Assembly: GCF_031877795.1 (NCBI RefSeq)
Contig: NC_133946.1
Span: forward strand, 11,693,144-11,757,143
DNA length: 64,000 bases
Source: Strix aluco
Taxonomy: Eukaryota > Chordata > Aves > Strigiformes > Strigidae
Direction of reading: 5' to 3'
Shown: piece by piece, positions 1-12,096 of the stretch
How the letters are laid out: every line of letters starts with the position of its first letter
Position numbering within the stretch: position 1 is the first letter of the stretch
Position numbers and translations under genes: made by a program
The notes under the pieces: generated by a model
Databases searched by the model: none
What the model was told of the DNA's origin: nothing
Seen by the model: the letters and a program-made list of their open reading frames with translations, nothing else

Positions 1-1626
1 GCAATTCCTTGTTTGTGAACGAGAGCTCATTACAGAAAGATGCTGTTTGAGTAGAAATTTCTTCTGTCTAGAGGCAACTGATACTGCATTTGTGCCAGCA
101 TGTTTCTCCTGATATGCTCCAATTAGTCTTCCTTAATTAACTGCTAAAATCTAGGACATTCTTCTCCAGCCTAGCTGTTGCCACCAGGACATCCACCTAT
201 GGCCTCAGGATTTACACCGTCAATTTATAATCTATAGCAAAGATGAATTCATTTTGTAAACAGGTTATTCCCAGAAGTTTAAACACATTAGAAAATAGTA
301 TCTCGTGCCTCTCCTTTAAGTTGGCCTTTCCCTTACCACGTTCTGTCTGGAGCGTAGCACCTAGCTCTACAAACTTCAAATATTTCATTCTCTCAAATGA
401 AAAACACCCCACAAACTTCTGAGAGCTTTTTTTCAAACATTATTCCCACAAAGCAAGTTGCAGGCAAAGTTTTAGGCTTGTTGAAAACTCAAATATGTTT
501 CATTTTAGTGAATTTCCAAGAAGAAACACTGTTTCTCAGAAGGAATTATGATTTTTAAGAATTGTGTAAGATGGGTACTGTTCTTGAGCTCTGCTGTGCC
601 TTTAGCACCCACCTCATTATGGTCTTCTGAGAAACATCAGCCTTGGGGGAGCTCTGAATAGAAATTTTCAGAGCAGAATTAAGAAAACAGCTGTTCCACT
701 TACGCAAAGAGGCTGCTCAAGTCTCTCAGTATATATTGCAAAATCTTCCCCTTTTGCGTTAGACCGAGAATCACCTATGTTACCATACGGAGCTGTTATC
801 TTTACTCCTTTGTTTCCTTTACACATTCTAGCTTTACTTCAATTTTCTGCTTGCCTTTTCCATACATGGAAAAGTTAAAAACAAACAAAAACAGACCCAG
901 AAGAAAGTCCTAACAAGGACAACTTTGCTGCAGGAAGCTTAAATTACAACTGAAACCAAGAACAAAGCCATAATCGTGTGCTTCCCTTAGCCTGCCACCC
1001 TGCAAGCAGAGAATTTAAAATTAGGGGGGGGGGGGGGGGGGAAGGAAAGAGAAACACACACTAGTTTTTCTGAAACTACATTTTCTTCCCTTTAAAGGGA
1101 AAAAACCCCACCACACACTGCGTTGGAATCTCACTGTAAGTACAGGTTTGTAGCTGCCTTGACCCGGGCTGTGCATCTTTGCTCTGGTGACTCAATGCAG
1201 AAGCATCACAAGTCTCCTGCAGGACTCCCTGTGGTGGCTCAAGGGGACATAAAGGCCAGGGCAGGATTAAAGCTGGTGCGATGCATGGTGGTAGGACCCA
1301 ACGCCATGCACAGCAGAAAATGAGGCTTTTGGCAGGCACTCTGGAGGGGAATTGTTGCTTTCCCAGCATTCTGGCATATTCTTTCCAACAAGCTCATATA
1401 CCCTAGTCTGGATATGCCTTTCTTTTGGGTGCACAGAAGACCCCAGGGAGTTCAGGGACGAGAGTAAAGACAGCTTTTCTATACACAGTTGTGATGTAAG
1501 GAGACAAGGTCCTCTCTGCCTCCTTGGAGCAGAAAGCCAGGGTAAACTGCCTCAGCTCTGCCAAAGCCCCGGGCAGCCTTACCTTTCCCATATGAACCAC
1601 TGCCAGAAACAAAGCTGTGCACTCAC
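1..1626. other. PLCB2 intron 3 (partial)
   Basis: No coding segment with splice sites is visible on either strand. The only notable element is an 18-base G run at 1024-1041. Confidence 0.6.
1024..1041 (+). repeat. poly(G) tract, 18 G
   Basis: This is an uninterrupted run of 18 G on the plus strand, followed by a GA-rich stretch. It lies in PLCB2 intron 3, so the PLCB2 transcript carries the complementary poly(C). Long G runs are rare in genomes and are prone to sequencing and replication length errors. Confidence 0.95.
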
Positions 1627-1695
1627 CTTGGGGATTTTGGCAAATCGCCCCACTCGGGTATCTCGGATGCTGGTGATATCCAAAATTTCCATTTC
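1627..1695 (-). CDS. PLCB2: PLCB2 coding exon 3 (residues 55-77, PH domain)
   Basis: These are 23 codons in phase 0 reading [16 protein letters not shown] then RFAKIPK, bounded by a pyrimidine-rich acceptor ending TTGTAG and the donor AAG|gtgagt. The '[16 protein letters not shown]' pattern is a hallmark of the PLC-beta PH domain and is closest to PLC-beta2 from memory. The next exon, expected to begin around an SQKLRDV-like sequence, is not visible in the remaining 1.6 kb. Confidence 0.94.
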
Positions 1696-3978
1696 CTACA
1701 ACAAAACAAGGACAAGGAAGATTAGGAGACCCAAAGGAGGAAGGAAAGAAATCCATTGCTAAGCCCTCAGAAGCTGCAAAGCAGGTCTCAGCCAGCACGC
1801 TTCCCTGGGGAAGAGCTCTCCCAGCAGGACCAATGCAGGCAGGGAAACATCAGATGCTAGTGTGCCACCCTGGTAGGCTGGCTAGTGTGGAGCTGGCAGT
1901 GGTGGTCTGCAGCACCGTACAGGTTTATATGGGGAAACTCTACCCCAGTTAGAGTCTACGTGTCAATACAACCCAGAGTCTCCCATCACTGCTGCTCTCG
2001 GCCTGACTTCGTGCCTTCAAGACGGAGCAGCTGTGCTGGAAGGCAGGCAGGACCACCTCTCCCCACGTCGCTCCCAGCAGACTTTCACCTAATCTGGTCT
2101 GAAGCAATTCCCATGAGGACATTTCACAGCCTTCCCTAAGGTAGCCTGCTCCACATCCTCACCACTGCCTAGTTGTCATGTTTATTTTGTTTGTTCTTTT
2201 AATATCCAACCTGAATTTCCTTCCTCTGTTGCTAAATGGTCTGCTCACCATGGGCCTGGAGAACAAATTATACTTGTTGCAGCAGATAGTATTATTTTCC
2301 AAGATCACAATAAGGAACAACACGGATACCGTGTCTTCTGGCTGTATCCCCATTTTATTGTCAAACGGGATGGAAGTTTTACTCCTGATTCCACTCCTTT
2401 CTGAATCCCTAGGGCAAAAGTGGTGCAGCTTTTCTTCCTTGCTGTTGATGACAAGCAGATCTTAACACGAGTCAGCCAGCAATGAATAAGCCACACAAAT
2501 TCAACAAACTATTGACCACACCACTCCACACTATCAGCCCACGTCTTGCCCCTGGCCGCTGCACTCCTGCCAGTCTGCCCCAGCTCCCTCCGACAGCCAG
2601 CATTTGCCCACCACCTTCGCTAGCTCACAGTCTGCAGATTCCCTCAGAGAATAGGAAAGATGCCAGACAAGTGCTTTCCCAAGGATGTAAAACATTCTGT
2701 TGCTCCACTGTGGCTCTCAAATTTGTTCACAGTTTATTTTAGGTGTTAATCAATAGCATTTTCCAGGAACATGAGACCCCCTCCAGTCTGGGTTTCCTCA
2801 CGTCAGCTCTGCTTCCTTACCCCAGTGCCTTCCCAGGTAGTTAAATCCCTCATACCACTAACCCAGTGAAACACCTCACTTTTAGGGGTGGTAACAGCTC
2901 CCCTTGCCCCATTCTCTGCACTACTTCAGTGCTACCACTTCTTCCTGCTGTCTGCTGGAGCCCTTAAAGCAAAAATTCTACTGCCAGAAGCGGACCTTGA
3001 AAGGGGAATGAGCGTGACAGACGGCTAAAAGGAGAGCACACCTTCGAGAGGGATGTGACAGCCCTCAGCTCCATGACACTGTTCTCAGAAGACACGGCTG
3101 TGTGGCACTGGGGCACAATCTTCTGAGAAGGCAGAGCTCACCAACACACACCAGGTCTCCCGGCCAGGGCGCTGCATGGGACGCCTGTCTCTGTCTCTTT
3201 ATCTACCATGCCTCTTCAGCATGTAGGTCACGAGAAGGAAGTAGAGCTGAACCACAGCTCTGTTCTGGAAAGCAGAAGTAAGCCCAGCCTTCCACCTCCA
3301 GTCAGCTCGATCTCTCCACCCCTTGTTATTACTCAGTAGCAAGGAACTGAATTCTTTTTCCTAAATTTTTTGCCAACAGCCGGCATCCTGTGGGTTACCT
3401 CCGGCAGCGCACACACCACCCCGGCTTGAGAGGAGCACAACTCGCTCTCCAGACTTCATGTAGTCTCTACATCATTAAGGCCACTATTTTTTTTTTAATT
3501 AAGTTTTCTAAAACCCCAACAAGTCAGTTAATTACAGCACAGGCTGCACATGAGTTACACATTAGCTCAAGCTGCATACATCTAGCCATTTCCTTTCCAG
3601 CTGCACCACTGCACTGGCTGGGAGAGTCCTTCAGCACACTGGCTAACGGGCCATCGGTACTGCTGTTCTCCATGCAGCCCTCTGAAGCACATCTAACGAA
3701 CTTCGCAGGTATAAGATTCCAGCGTGACAAGCACAAAAAGGCCACGCTCATCTCTCTGGCATGTTTGCAGCTTAATTTCCTGCTCTTTTCTGAAGACAGA
3801 CAAATCTGCCATTGAATAAGCACAAGACTCCCAGGTCCTTTGTGGGGGAGTTCCTGCCAAGTGGAATGAGTGCGGTAGTTTGCTCCTGAGCACAGAACTC
3901 GAGCACTTATGGTGTTTTCATCTTGCATAAACTTGAACTGACTATTTGGAGTCCAGGCTGTCAAGTCTTAGCACATAC
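1696..3978. other. PLCB2 intron 2
   Basis: No exon is supported here. It contains a CR1-like fragment near 2090-2240 and otherwise nothing recognisable. Confidence 0.6.
2090..2240 (-). repeat. decayed CR1 LINE fragment
   Basis: The plus strand reads as the reverse complement of the CR1 3' coding region. In order it has CCTTCCCTAAGGTAGCCTGC, then TCACCACTG, then AATATCCAACCTGAATTTCC. These match the conserved CR1 blocks seen in bird genomes (split-up 'agcctgttccagtgc...caccac...tatctaacctaaa...'). The element therefore runs on the minus strand. The boundaries are approximate, and the copy is old and truncated. Confidence 0.55.
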
Positions 3979-4056
3979 CTTATTCTGATCAGTCCAGTAT
4001 AAGTAAAAGCCCTTTGGATCCACTCGAAGAATCACAGGAGAAGCACTTGCTGTTTC
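3979..4056 (-). CDS. PLCB2: PLCB2 coding exon 2 (residues 29-54, PH domain)
   Basis: These are 26 codons in phase 0, beginning [13 protein letters not shown] and ending in the hydrophobic PH-domain strand [11 protein letters not shown]. The acceptor has a long T-rich tract and TCAG, and the donor is AAG|gtatgt. The peptide continues directly from exon 1 and into exon 3, and matches the PLC-beta2 N-terminal PH domain as recalled, including the VDPKG and YLYW motifs. The intron to exon 1 is 3.9 kb. Confidence 0.94.
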
Positions 4057-7000
4057 CTGACAAAAAAAACCCAACAACAACAAAAAATAAAACAAAACAA
4101 CAAAACAGAAGAAAGAAGGTTAGCACCTTACATGACTTGGAGAACCCATCATGGGACATAAAGTTCCTAGTTCAAATATAGATCCAGTCAGGTGAATCAT
4201 CCTCTGTGATTTATGGAAATGAACCAGACAATTTAGTACATCTCCAGAGTAATACTGTGGGGCGCTGGAAGCTGATCTCTGCTGAAGCCCGAGTCCCACC
4301 TAACACTACGCATTTAGCTAGAACTCCTCTCTTGGAGCTTTCTATATGATGAATTAAGAGAAGAAAGTACCTGCAGGTGCAATTGTTGCATGTGAACTGT
4401 CCCCCCTCCAAGGCACCTGTTTCCTTCTCCGAGCTCCAAAAGTCACCCAGGCCAAGCAGAGCCAACATCCACCCATGGCAGCTGCCACCAAGGCGCTCAC
4501 ACTTGTCACGCCAGCTCTCTTTACAGAGAAGGGGCCTAGTCAGGAAGGGTTCAAGGAGGGGTCCAGCTAATACAGCAGATGAATCTGCTTTAGGTAGCGA
4601 TTCTTAAACTCCATGGACTAGCTGTTCACAGACTGTAAGAAGCAGCAGCTATTTAAACACCCACACTACAGGCACAAAATTAGATTAAATTATTCAGGGC
4701 TGATCCTGAACCCTATACAAAAGGGAGGCCCTTCACATCAGAACCAATGCATATGCTGCAGAGAAGACAGGCTGCTGTGAGGCTGTGTACTTCGCCTCTG
4801 AATAATTACACAGCTTCTGCATGTCCAGTTAAAGACAACTTCACTGACATTTTCAAGACAACATCCATTCCCCTCTCACGGGCAAGCCTGTGCTAAGAGA
4901 TGAATTAGCGTGAGCTCTTTGGAGACAGAGATAAAGGATGCCTGGTGCCTCTACCGGGGTCCCCGCCCATTTGCTCATTCAGTCGAGATGACTCCTCACC
5001 GCGTTTGACCTCTGGTGCCACAGAAGACAGCATCATAAGATCTATCAGCCATTTCTAGGAAGGCTTCATATTCAATTCAGGAAGCTGAAATACCCAGCTA
5101 CAGAGACGAAACCCATAATGGAACTTGGAAATTGTATTTGTCACTTGGCCTTGGGTTCTTCAGTTTGTTAGTGAGCTCATACCTCAGCGCATCTGTATTT
5201 CCAGAGACCACCACGTCCAGGTTCAGTATTCTTCATTACAGTAAGCTGCTCATGCCCCTGTGCATCGTATGTTCTCCTTTCGCTCCCTGTCCTGCTCACG
5301 CTGTGCTCGGGACAACATGGATCTGCACAGCACAATCCCCATGTTCCCAGAGCTCCTGGTTAGCTCCCCGAACTCATGGCCACGAGCCACGAAGAGCAGA
5401 AGAGGCACTGTGGTACTACTGAGGATTGCGCCGTGTTTCTAGATTAGCCTTATCTCCTGTGAAGCAGCTTTCTTGAAAGCAAGCTGAGGCTGCAGTAAGG
5501 CTGCTGACGGCTGCCCTCCTGATCAGGGACACAGACAGCTGGGGGGTGCAGGCAGACTCTCCTGTGGGGTGGCTCCCAGCACCAAAGGAAATGGTGAATT
5601 CTACAGAAGATGGTCTGGCAACCAAACAGGCTGCTGCTCACACTGTGGAGTTCTACTCTAGGGCAGAAAGCAAGTGTTGTCTGGTAAAATCCTGTATTCC
5701 ATAAACTTTAAGATTTTTGCTTCTATTACAAGGGCTAAGAGTCAGCATAGAGCCAAAACCACATACATCTGCTCTGCTTAAGAGGTCAGCTACTACGTTG
5801 TGCCCCACCTCAGGTTTTGAAAGGGTCCCCAAGCTGGTTCTTGAAACAAACCATGTAGTAGGACTTAACCTCTTCAGCCTGCCTGGCAGCCCCAGCTTGC
5901 TGGGTGCTAAACAAAGCACAGCCAACTTGCTCCATACCCCAGGATGTTGCAGCTAACTCAGTGGGACAGGCCAGAATGGTCCTGCCCGGCGGAGATCCTA
6001 CTGCACTCTCCTCTAGAGAACACATTACAAGTGCTGGACACGGTGAGGCACCACAGAAAACGTGTGGGTTTGCTTTTCTCAAGAAACAGTTGGATACAGC
6101 AAAGGCTCTAGTCCAGTCCCAAACTGCACAGAGGGATGCAAGGAGCCACTCTGATCTACCTTCAGTCCTTTGCCTCAGCTATTGTGGAAGGAGCTCCAAA
6201 CTGTTACCAACAGCACAGCCAGGTCAATTCAAAGAGTGAGACAAAAAACCCCACAGACCCATGACGTCTGAAGAGCAGCAATCCTGCAACCCGGAGCTCC
6301 TGCCATCATCCTTTGCAGCCTGCTCTAACTGTGGAGTGGGAAAGTGTGAGGAGATGAAGCAACATGACCAGAACAGCCCACCTGTGGAGGCAGCCTTCAT
6401 TATTGGTGGAGGTCAAGTCTGTAAACTACTTAATTAGAGGTAACCTTTTAGGAATGTTTACAAATCTGTAAGCCTTAGGGGAAAATCCACACAGGACTTG
6501 AGCTCCCCAACTCATACAGTTACTGCAGCAAATAAACACTTGGTGGGTCTTGGAAGCCCAGCTTGACTCACCCTGGGTTTCAAGGGAACCTAATCCCAGT
6601 GAGGTTCTTAACAGCTTCAAGTTTTTGGGAAAGTAGTCCCCAAGGACTGAGCATAGAAAGTCAACAGCAATTTTGCCAAGTTTGGCTACTGTTATTCTCA
6701 AGCCAAATCCCTGCTCAAAGTCAAAGAAGTCCCAGGTGCATTCTGGAGGCAGTGGCCCCACAGGAAAGAAAGGGAAGGCTGCGCTTTCCACCATATCCTG
6801 GTGCCATCCTCCTGTTTGTGTACAGCGAGTGGAATAACCGCTGGCGATATTCCAGCCTGCCTTCTGCAGCACCCATCCTTTCTGTCAGCTGCATCTCACA
6901 TTGCTCTCATTTCTCAGCGCCGCTGGACCACCCCTGCTTACACTGCACACAAGTGATCTCCCCCGCACACGCTGCCTTGGGACTCAGAACTCTATTCCAG

Positions 7001-7950
7001 CTTTACGCCCACAAAAGTAAGCGCTAATCCCTCCTGCGCTGCTGCTGGAGGCTCCTTCTAATGTGTCTCATTTGCAATACCACATCAAATGTTTTCCCCA
7101 GATCTTGGTGAATAATCATAACCTGGCCTGCCCCCTGTTTTAGCAACATTCATGCTCAGTAGCAAACTATTCATACTCCAGACAAAATGGATGGGTGGCT
7201 GCTGTCCTCTTGCTTGTGGGAAATACTAGTTTGCCTTCTTAGAAAGGGGGACTACTACATTCAAATTAAACTTCTCTTCTGCCATTTCAGACTTTCTTCC
7301 CCTCACAATGAAAGGCAAACAGAGACTGGAAACCAGGTCTTTTGAATATACAAGAGAATGCTGAGTTGGAGAAGCAGCAGCTTTTCGCAACACCCTCCAT
7401 GGTTAAAGCACAGGCCCCTTGCTGCTTGGTCACTTCACGCTTAGTAGCTCACAGACCCACAAGCCAGGCTGTCGTGGAAGGACATGGCTCACCCGGAGCC
7501 ACTCCAGCACCAGGGCCATTAAGAGGAAGCAACTTGGAGCCCAATTTCCTCTCTATCTGCAAAGCATGGAGAGTCCATCAGTTCTGGAGTAAATCCTACC
7601 CCTCACGCTCCTCCGGACAGTACGAATGCAGCATGTGCCCCTCGCCCCAAGGAGACCCCCAGCAGCAAGTGCCTTCCTGAGGGCTGGTTCACACACACAG
7701 ACAGAACCCCGGGGTCCTACACCAGGGAAGCTGTGCACACAGACCATTTACTTCCATCCTCCACAAGAATGAGAGGTGCAGAAGCCACATCACCAGCCCC
7801 GACACAGCCCTCAGCTCTGTTCTTCTCAGTTCACTCTCCCCATTCAGACATCCCTGCTCTCAGGTACAACACACAGCTCCCAGCCTCCCCTCAAACCCTG
7901 GCCCTACCAGCACACGTACAATCTAGCGAAGCAAAAACCCCAGTACTCAC
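4057..7950. other. PLCB2 intron 1
   Basis: This is a 3.9 kb intron. It starts on the left with a long A/C-rich stretch, which on the minus strand is the pyrimidine tract for exon 2. No other coding or RNA gene is supported. A weak LINE-like stretch around 7060-7160 was not firm enough to call. Confidence 0.6.
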
Positions 7951-8034
7951 ATCATCCCACTTGATGAAGCGCTCACCCTTGGAGAGATACTCCTTCACCT
8001 CTGGGGGCTGCAGGACAGGCGTAAGCACTGACAT
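7951..8034 (-). CDS. PLCB2: PLCB2 coding exon 1 (start codon, residues 1-28)
   Basis: On the minus strand, ATG at 8034-8032 opens 28 codons beginning [17 protein letters not shown] and ending in the family-typical segment GERFIKWDD. The exon stops at a consensus donor (GAT|gtgagt). PLC-beta proteins start with a similar short segment before the PH domain, so this start is well supported. The leader just upstream is purine-rich with no good polypyrimidine acceptor, and a TATA-like element lies about 150 bp upstream. This is therefore probably the true first exon. A 231-codon ORF on the opposite strand across this exon is judged to be a shadow. Confidence 0.94.
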
Positions 8035-8179
8035 TCTGTCCTGCAGATGTGCTCCTCGGCCACCAGAAGCAAAAGCAGCTGCAGTTTGCTCCTCCTTGGC
8101 CCCCTCTCCTCTATCTCTGCCTCTCACATGGCAGGGCGCTCTGCCATGGCCACTGTTGGCATCAGAAAGCAAACAGCCT

Positions 8180-8187
8180 CTTATATC
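8180..8187 (-). promoter_or_regulatory. TATA-like box of the PLCB2 promoter
   Basis: The minus strand reads GATATAAG here, about 146 bp upstream of the PLCB2 ATG. That would place a start site near 8150 and give a leader of about 120 nt. The surrounding DNA is not a CpG island, which fits a tissue-restricted, TATA-type promoter as expected for a gene expressed mainly in blood cells. The transcription start itself is inferred. Confidence 0.45.
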
Positions 8188-11100
8188 CCAGCCAAATTTA
8201 GGAGGGGCAGGGGCAGGCAGGCGAGGACCGATGAATCTGCATTGTAAATCAACGGCTCTCCAAGCATGCACGCGGAGCTCAGCCCAAGGTCACCCAGAGG
8301 AAAGCTTGCGATGGGTTGGGATGCCCGCGTGGGCAGTCACGCACGCCGGCTCTCCAGGAGAGACCTACTCCTCAGAGTTGTACTTGAAGCGCACGGTTTG
8401 TAGCGCTTCCGTAACTGAACTTCCTTAAATGTTCTCTTTGACAAAGTGCAGGCATTGCCAGCCGACACTCAAACTATTTCAGCAGATGTGGTTACGGAAC
8501 AGCTCAGGCTTCAGCTACAAGCAGACTGCCCCCTTCATGTGACAGACCAAATACCACCTAAAATAAACTTACTCTTTGCTCTGTACAGACTCCACTTCTG
8601 AGGCCACTTGCTGCACTGTCCAGTCTAACTTTTTTCATTTCTCTTACGGGTTCTTCTGAATATCAACCTGAAAAGTGAGACAGACCAACAGAGCAGATGT
8701 AAATTCCAGAGACAGATGAAAAAACATTCACAAGAGTCCCTAGGAGCTGCAATATTCTCCAGATTCACTTGGGTCTGCTGCAGATACTGTGGGAACACAG
8801 AATGAGAGAGATGTGTAAGGTGGGGATTATAACCACAAAGCTGAAGGGAAGTGGCAGGAAGCAGGACAGAAGGTTAATGGCAAAGAGGGCAAAACCTGCT
8901 CCTGACCTTGGAATGAAGGAATTCCGCGTGGACAGCGGAGAAGAGGAGCGCTGGTGGCAGATGTGCACTGGCTAACCAGGAGGAGAGTGGCTTGTGAGAA
9001 GGGTTGACATGGGCAAGGTGAATTTTAGTCAAGGCAGAACCCCACAACCAGCCAGCAGTGGCGGTAACTGTGCAACACTCACTGTAACAGGATTCCCAGC
9101 CACATGGTGGGGTTTCACCTCTGTTGTCTCCTGTGAAAGTCAAGGTGTGGCACCTGCCATTGCTCAGGAGGGACAAGATACTGTCAGAAGTGGTGCAGAT
9201 TCTGAGAAGGGTGGACAAAGAAACTCCCAGTGTGCAAAGGGAGCCAGCTGCATTGTTCTGCTGCTGCTTTCCCAGCCCCAACTTACCCAGTTTGGTGAGG
9301 CCAGCACTTTGCAGCAGACTGGACAGCTGGGGGAAGGCCAACTGAAGGAATCCTAAGGGCATTCTCAGATGTTGGTGCCATGAGGCAGGAGAGATTAAGT
9401 GGACCTATAACAAGTGCTCTACCTGTAAAAAAACAAAGATGGCAGCAATTATCAGAGATACACCTGCTGCAGAAACAGAGAACCCTGAACAAACCTAACA
9501 CCCTTTGTACATTTCTTTCATGGGTTTATCTGCCTGACAAAATGGGAACAAGAGAGTTTCTCCATTTCCAGCTACCATCGAGTTTTCTGCATTTACCAAC
9601 ACATTTTGCAAGGCACCATGCCTTCCAAGAACTAGCTATCCAAGCGAAGGCTGTTAGCTCTACTTTATTAGTGCAACAAACTGAGGTGGCTTACCCACAG
9701 CTGTGGTTGCTCGGTATCAGGGCCAAGATGAGGGACAGGGGAATCCATTGCCTCCAGTCCCATAACCAAGCCACACTCATGGTATTAAGCTTCCTTTGCA
9801 TGTGTGTCAAAGTGACACATGCTTCTCGGGCAGCCAGCTGACAGAGCACAGAGGTACTCCAGGCCCAGCCAAGATGCCCCCCTCAGAGAACACTGTTACT
9901 CCCAAGTAGCAAAGCAGCAGATGACAGCATCTGCCCAGATCTCAAGGGCCGAGCTGGAAGCACCCAGGGATGTCAGCAACAGCCTGGGACTTGGCACAAA
10001 TGAAATGCCAGGGGTTGCTGGACAGGTTTTGTTCTCTGCGCTCTTCCTGTAAGCAGTTTAGGAACAGACCCCAAGGCCTAGGTACATATAGAGAAAGCCC
10101 ACGGGAGCACAGGAGGCTGCAGTGAGGAGCGAAAGTGTCATGTGTGTGTGTCCCACATGATCCCTTCTGCAAGGCCAGAGCAGTTTCAGGGCTGCTTAAC
10201 TTTGACTTAGGGAGCAGCTGTGAAAAGGATAAAGAGCATCAACCTTGTTCAGAAGCACTGCAGCCCTGCCATCCTCTGCAACACTGACAGCACTAAAGGG
10301 AGGCCTTGGAGGTCACAGCTGTGGAGAAGGGAAAGGTGGGATGAGCTCTGGTACCGCCAAGAGCAGAGGGACTGCAAGTGAGATCAGTCACAGCTACTGG
10401 TTCCAGTGGCCCATCTGGTATTTACCAGTTACCATCGTGGCTTTGTGAACCATGCCCGCTACCTGCCAGAACCAGGGCCTCGCGGAAAGGCTGCTTCTGT
10501 TCTGCATCCTCTCACACCTGGATATTCAACAGCTTTCTCTGTCTCATCAACAAACCTAAAGTAAGCAAGAATCCTGCCACAACTTCACTTGCTTGTTCAC
10601 TCAGGGCCAGCTTCCCCTAAGCGATAAAACAAGTTACAAAAAAAACCCCACAACATGAAGAGCAGCGACCGAGTTAGCAGCTGTCCCAGGAGGATGCCTG
10701 GTGGTGTATACACCAACTGCCAAGATCCCCGCTTGCATAAAGATGGTCACAAAAGCTGAAGCTCACTTCCTTTTGCATAACCCAGCCTCCTTATCTTTCA
10801 TTTCACACTCCTTGCTTGATGTGGGAGCTTCTGTCCTTGCACGAAGAGATGGCTGATGGAACAGCGATAGAATAAAGCAACAGTCCTGCCCTCTGCTGAA
10901 AGCTCTGATATCAGAGCAGGCAGAAGCAGCAGCACTTTGAGCAGCATTCATTCTAACCTTTATTTTCTTTCTCCTGCAAGGCCCATCACCCACTGTATGC
11001 TCATCCTACATCCCCTCTGGTCAGGGCCCCGTGCCTCCTCACCTTCACAACTGTGTATCCCACCATCCACTACAAGAGTTTTGATATGCAAAAATTTCCC

Positions 11101-12065
11101 TTTTTTTTTCTTCCCTCGAGACTCTTCCTTATCTCCCTGCCCTACCTATCCAGCAGCCTCTACCTCCCCCAAAGCACATGCAAAGTAGTCAGCATTACCC
11201 TTCAGAGATTTTACAAGGTAGGGTCTGTAGGCAGTGCTTTAAGCCATGCTGCCTATTAAACCACCTTGACTGGATAGCTTCCGAGCTCTAGGAAATTATT
11301 TTGTAACCCCAACCTACTCCTAGCACACGGAGAATCTGTAAGAATCTCTGCCAGCATCGTTCCATCATAACTAGACTTTGCAATGTGTAACACTGTCCTC
11401 TAGTGCACAGCTATGATATTGCACACCCCTTCGGCATTGCCTTCAAACACCAGCAATAAATTCACAGCTAAGCAAAACCGAGTTCATCCTGCTGCTCCTT
11501 TTTCTATTCTGCCCTCTGAGCCCTGGGAATCCTGAAAGGATTAATGACACCATCAGGACCAAAAAGGCCCATATTTCCTCACCACCCCGGAGAGAACTGC
11601 TGAGTGCGTGTGTCCTACTTTGAGCCCAAACCACAAAGCCAAGGATTCATGACAGCTCTCAGCTGACAGCATGACTCTTCAGCTTGATCTGCAAAAGTCT
11701 GAGGGCAGCGGACTACAGCACAGAAAGACAAGTGGCCACAGATGCCACAATACCATAAAAGCAGTGAGGTGTTGTGTGAAAAAAACCACCAAAACCAACC
11801 CCAAACTATCTGACCAACCACCAAGCCATGGTTAGGTCCATTGCTAACCGTTTACTGGGCAGAAATATGCTGCAGGGGTATGTTATGCTTACAGCACTCT
11901 GATGGTTTTCTGCATATTTCCAAACTGCTGAGTGATGCTCACAGGCCATTTAAACACCCTACACATTACTGCAGTACAAAAGTAATTGCTGCATAGGGAT
12001 GACTGAACCACGCCATTCCCAGCTGCTAGCAAAAGAATGAAACCTTCCAAGACAGGTCATCAACA

Positions 12066-12096
12066 GAAGAGGAAGGAGGAGGAAGAGCAGCAGCAG
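12066..12096 (+). repeat. purine-rich simple sequence (GAGGAAG / CAG)
   Basis: A 31-base stretch of GAGGAAGGAGGAGGAAGAG passes into three AGC/CAG triplets. It is low-complexity sequence with no coding meaning that I can support. Confidence 0.6.

Larger units (their letters stand above)
1..8190 (-). other. PLCB2: PLCB2 gene, 5' part (exons 1-3 with introns; gene continues beyond the left edge)
   Basis: This is the gene span from the predicted promoter leftwards on the minus strand. Three coding exons of 84, 78 and 69 nt, all phase 0, join into an unbroken 77-codon reading frame. That frame matches the N-terminus of phospholipase C beta-2 as I remember the family. PLC-beta2 hydrolyses PIP2 to IP3 and diacylglycerol at the plasma membrane downstream of Gq and G-beta-gamma, mainly in blood cells. 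Only the start of the PH domain is present. The EF-hand, catalytic X/Y, C2 and C-terminal coiled-coil parts must lie to the left of the window. No exon-4-like sequence was found in 1-1626, so the third intron is longer than 1.6 kb. Confidence 0.9.

Noticed and set aside
1-1626. PLCB2 exon 4
   Set aside because: No minus-strand segment resembling the next PH-domain block with splice sites was found, so the exon is probably outside the window.
7060-7160. Weak resemblance to the reverse complement of a LINE coding region ('atcaaatgttttccccagatct')
   Set aside because: The match is limited to about 30 bases with many differences and is not enough to call.
7733-8428. 231-codon plus-strand ORF across PLCB2 exon 1
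   Set aside because: It is the antisense of a confident coding exon and its promoter. The C-rich sequence lacks stops in this frame and the peptide has no family motif.
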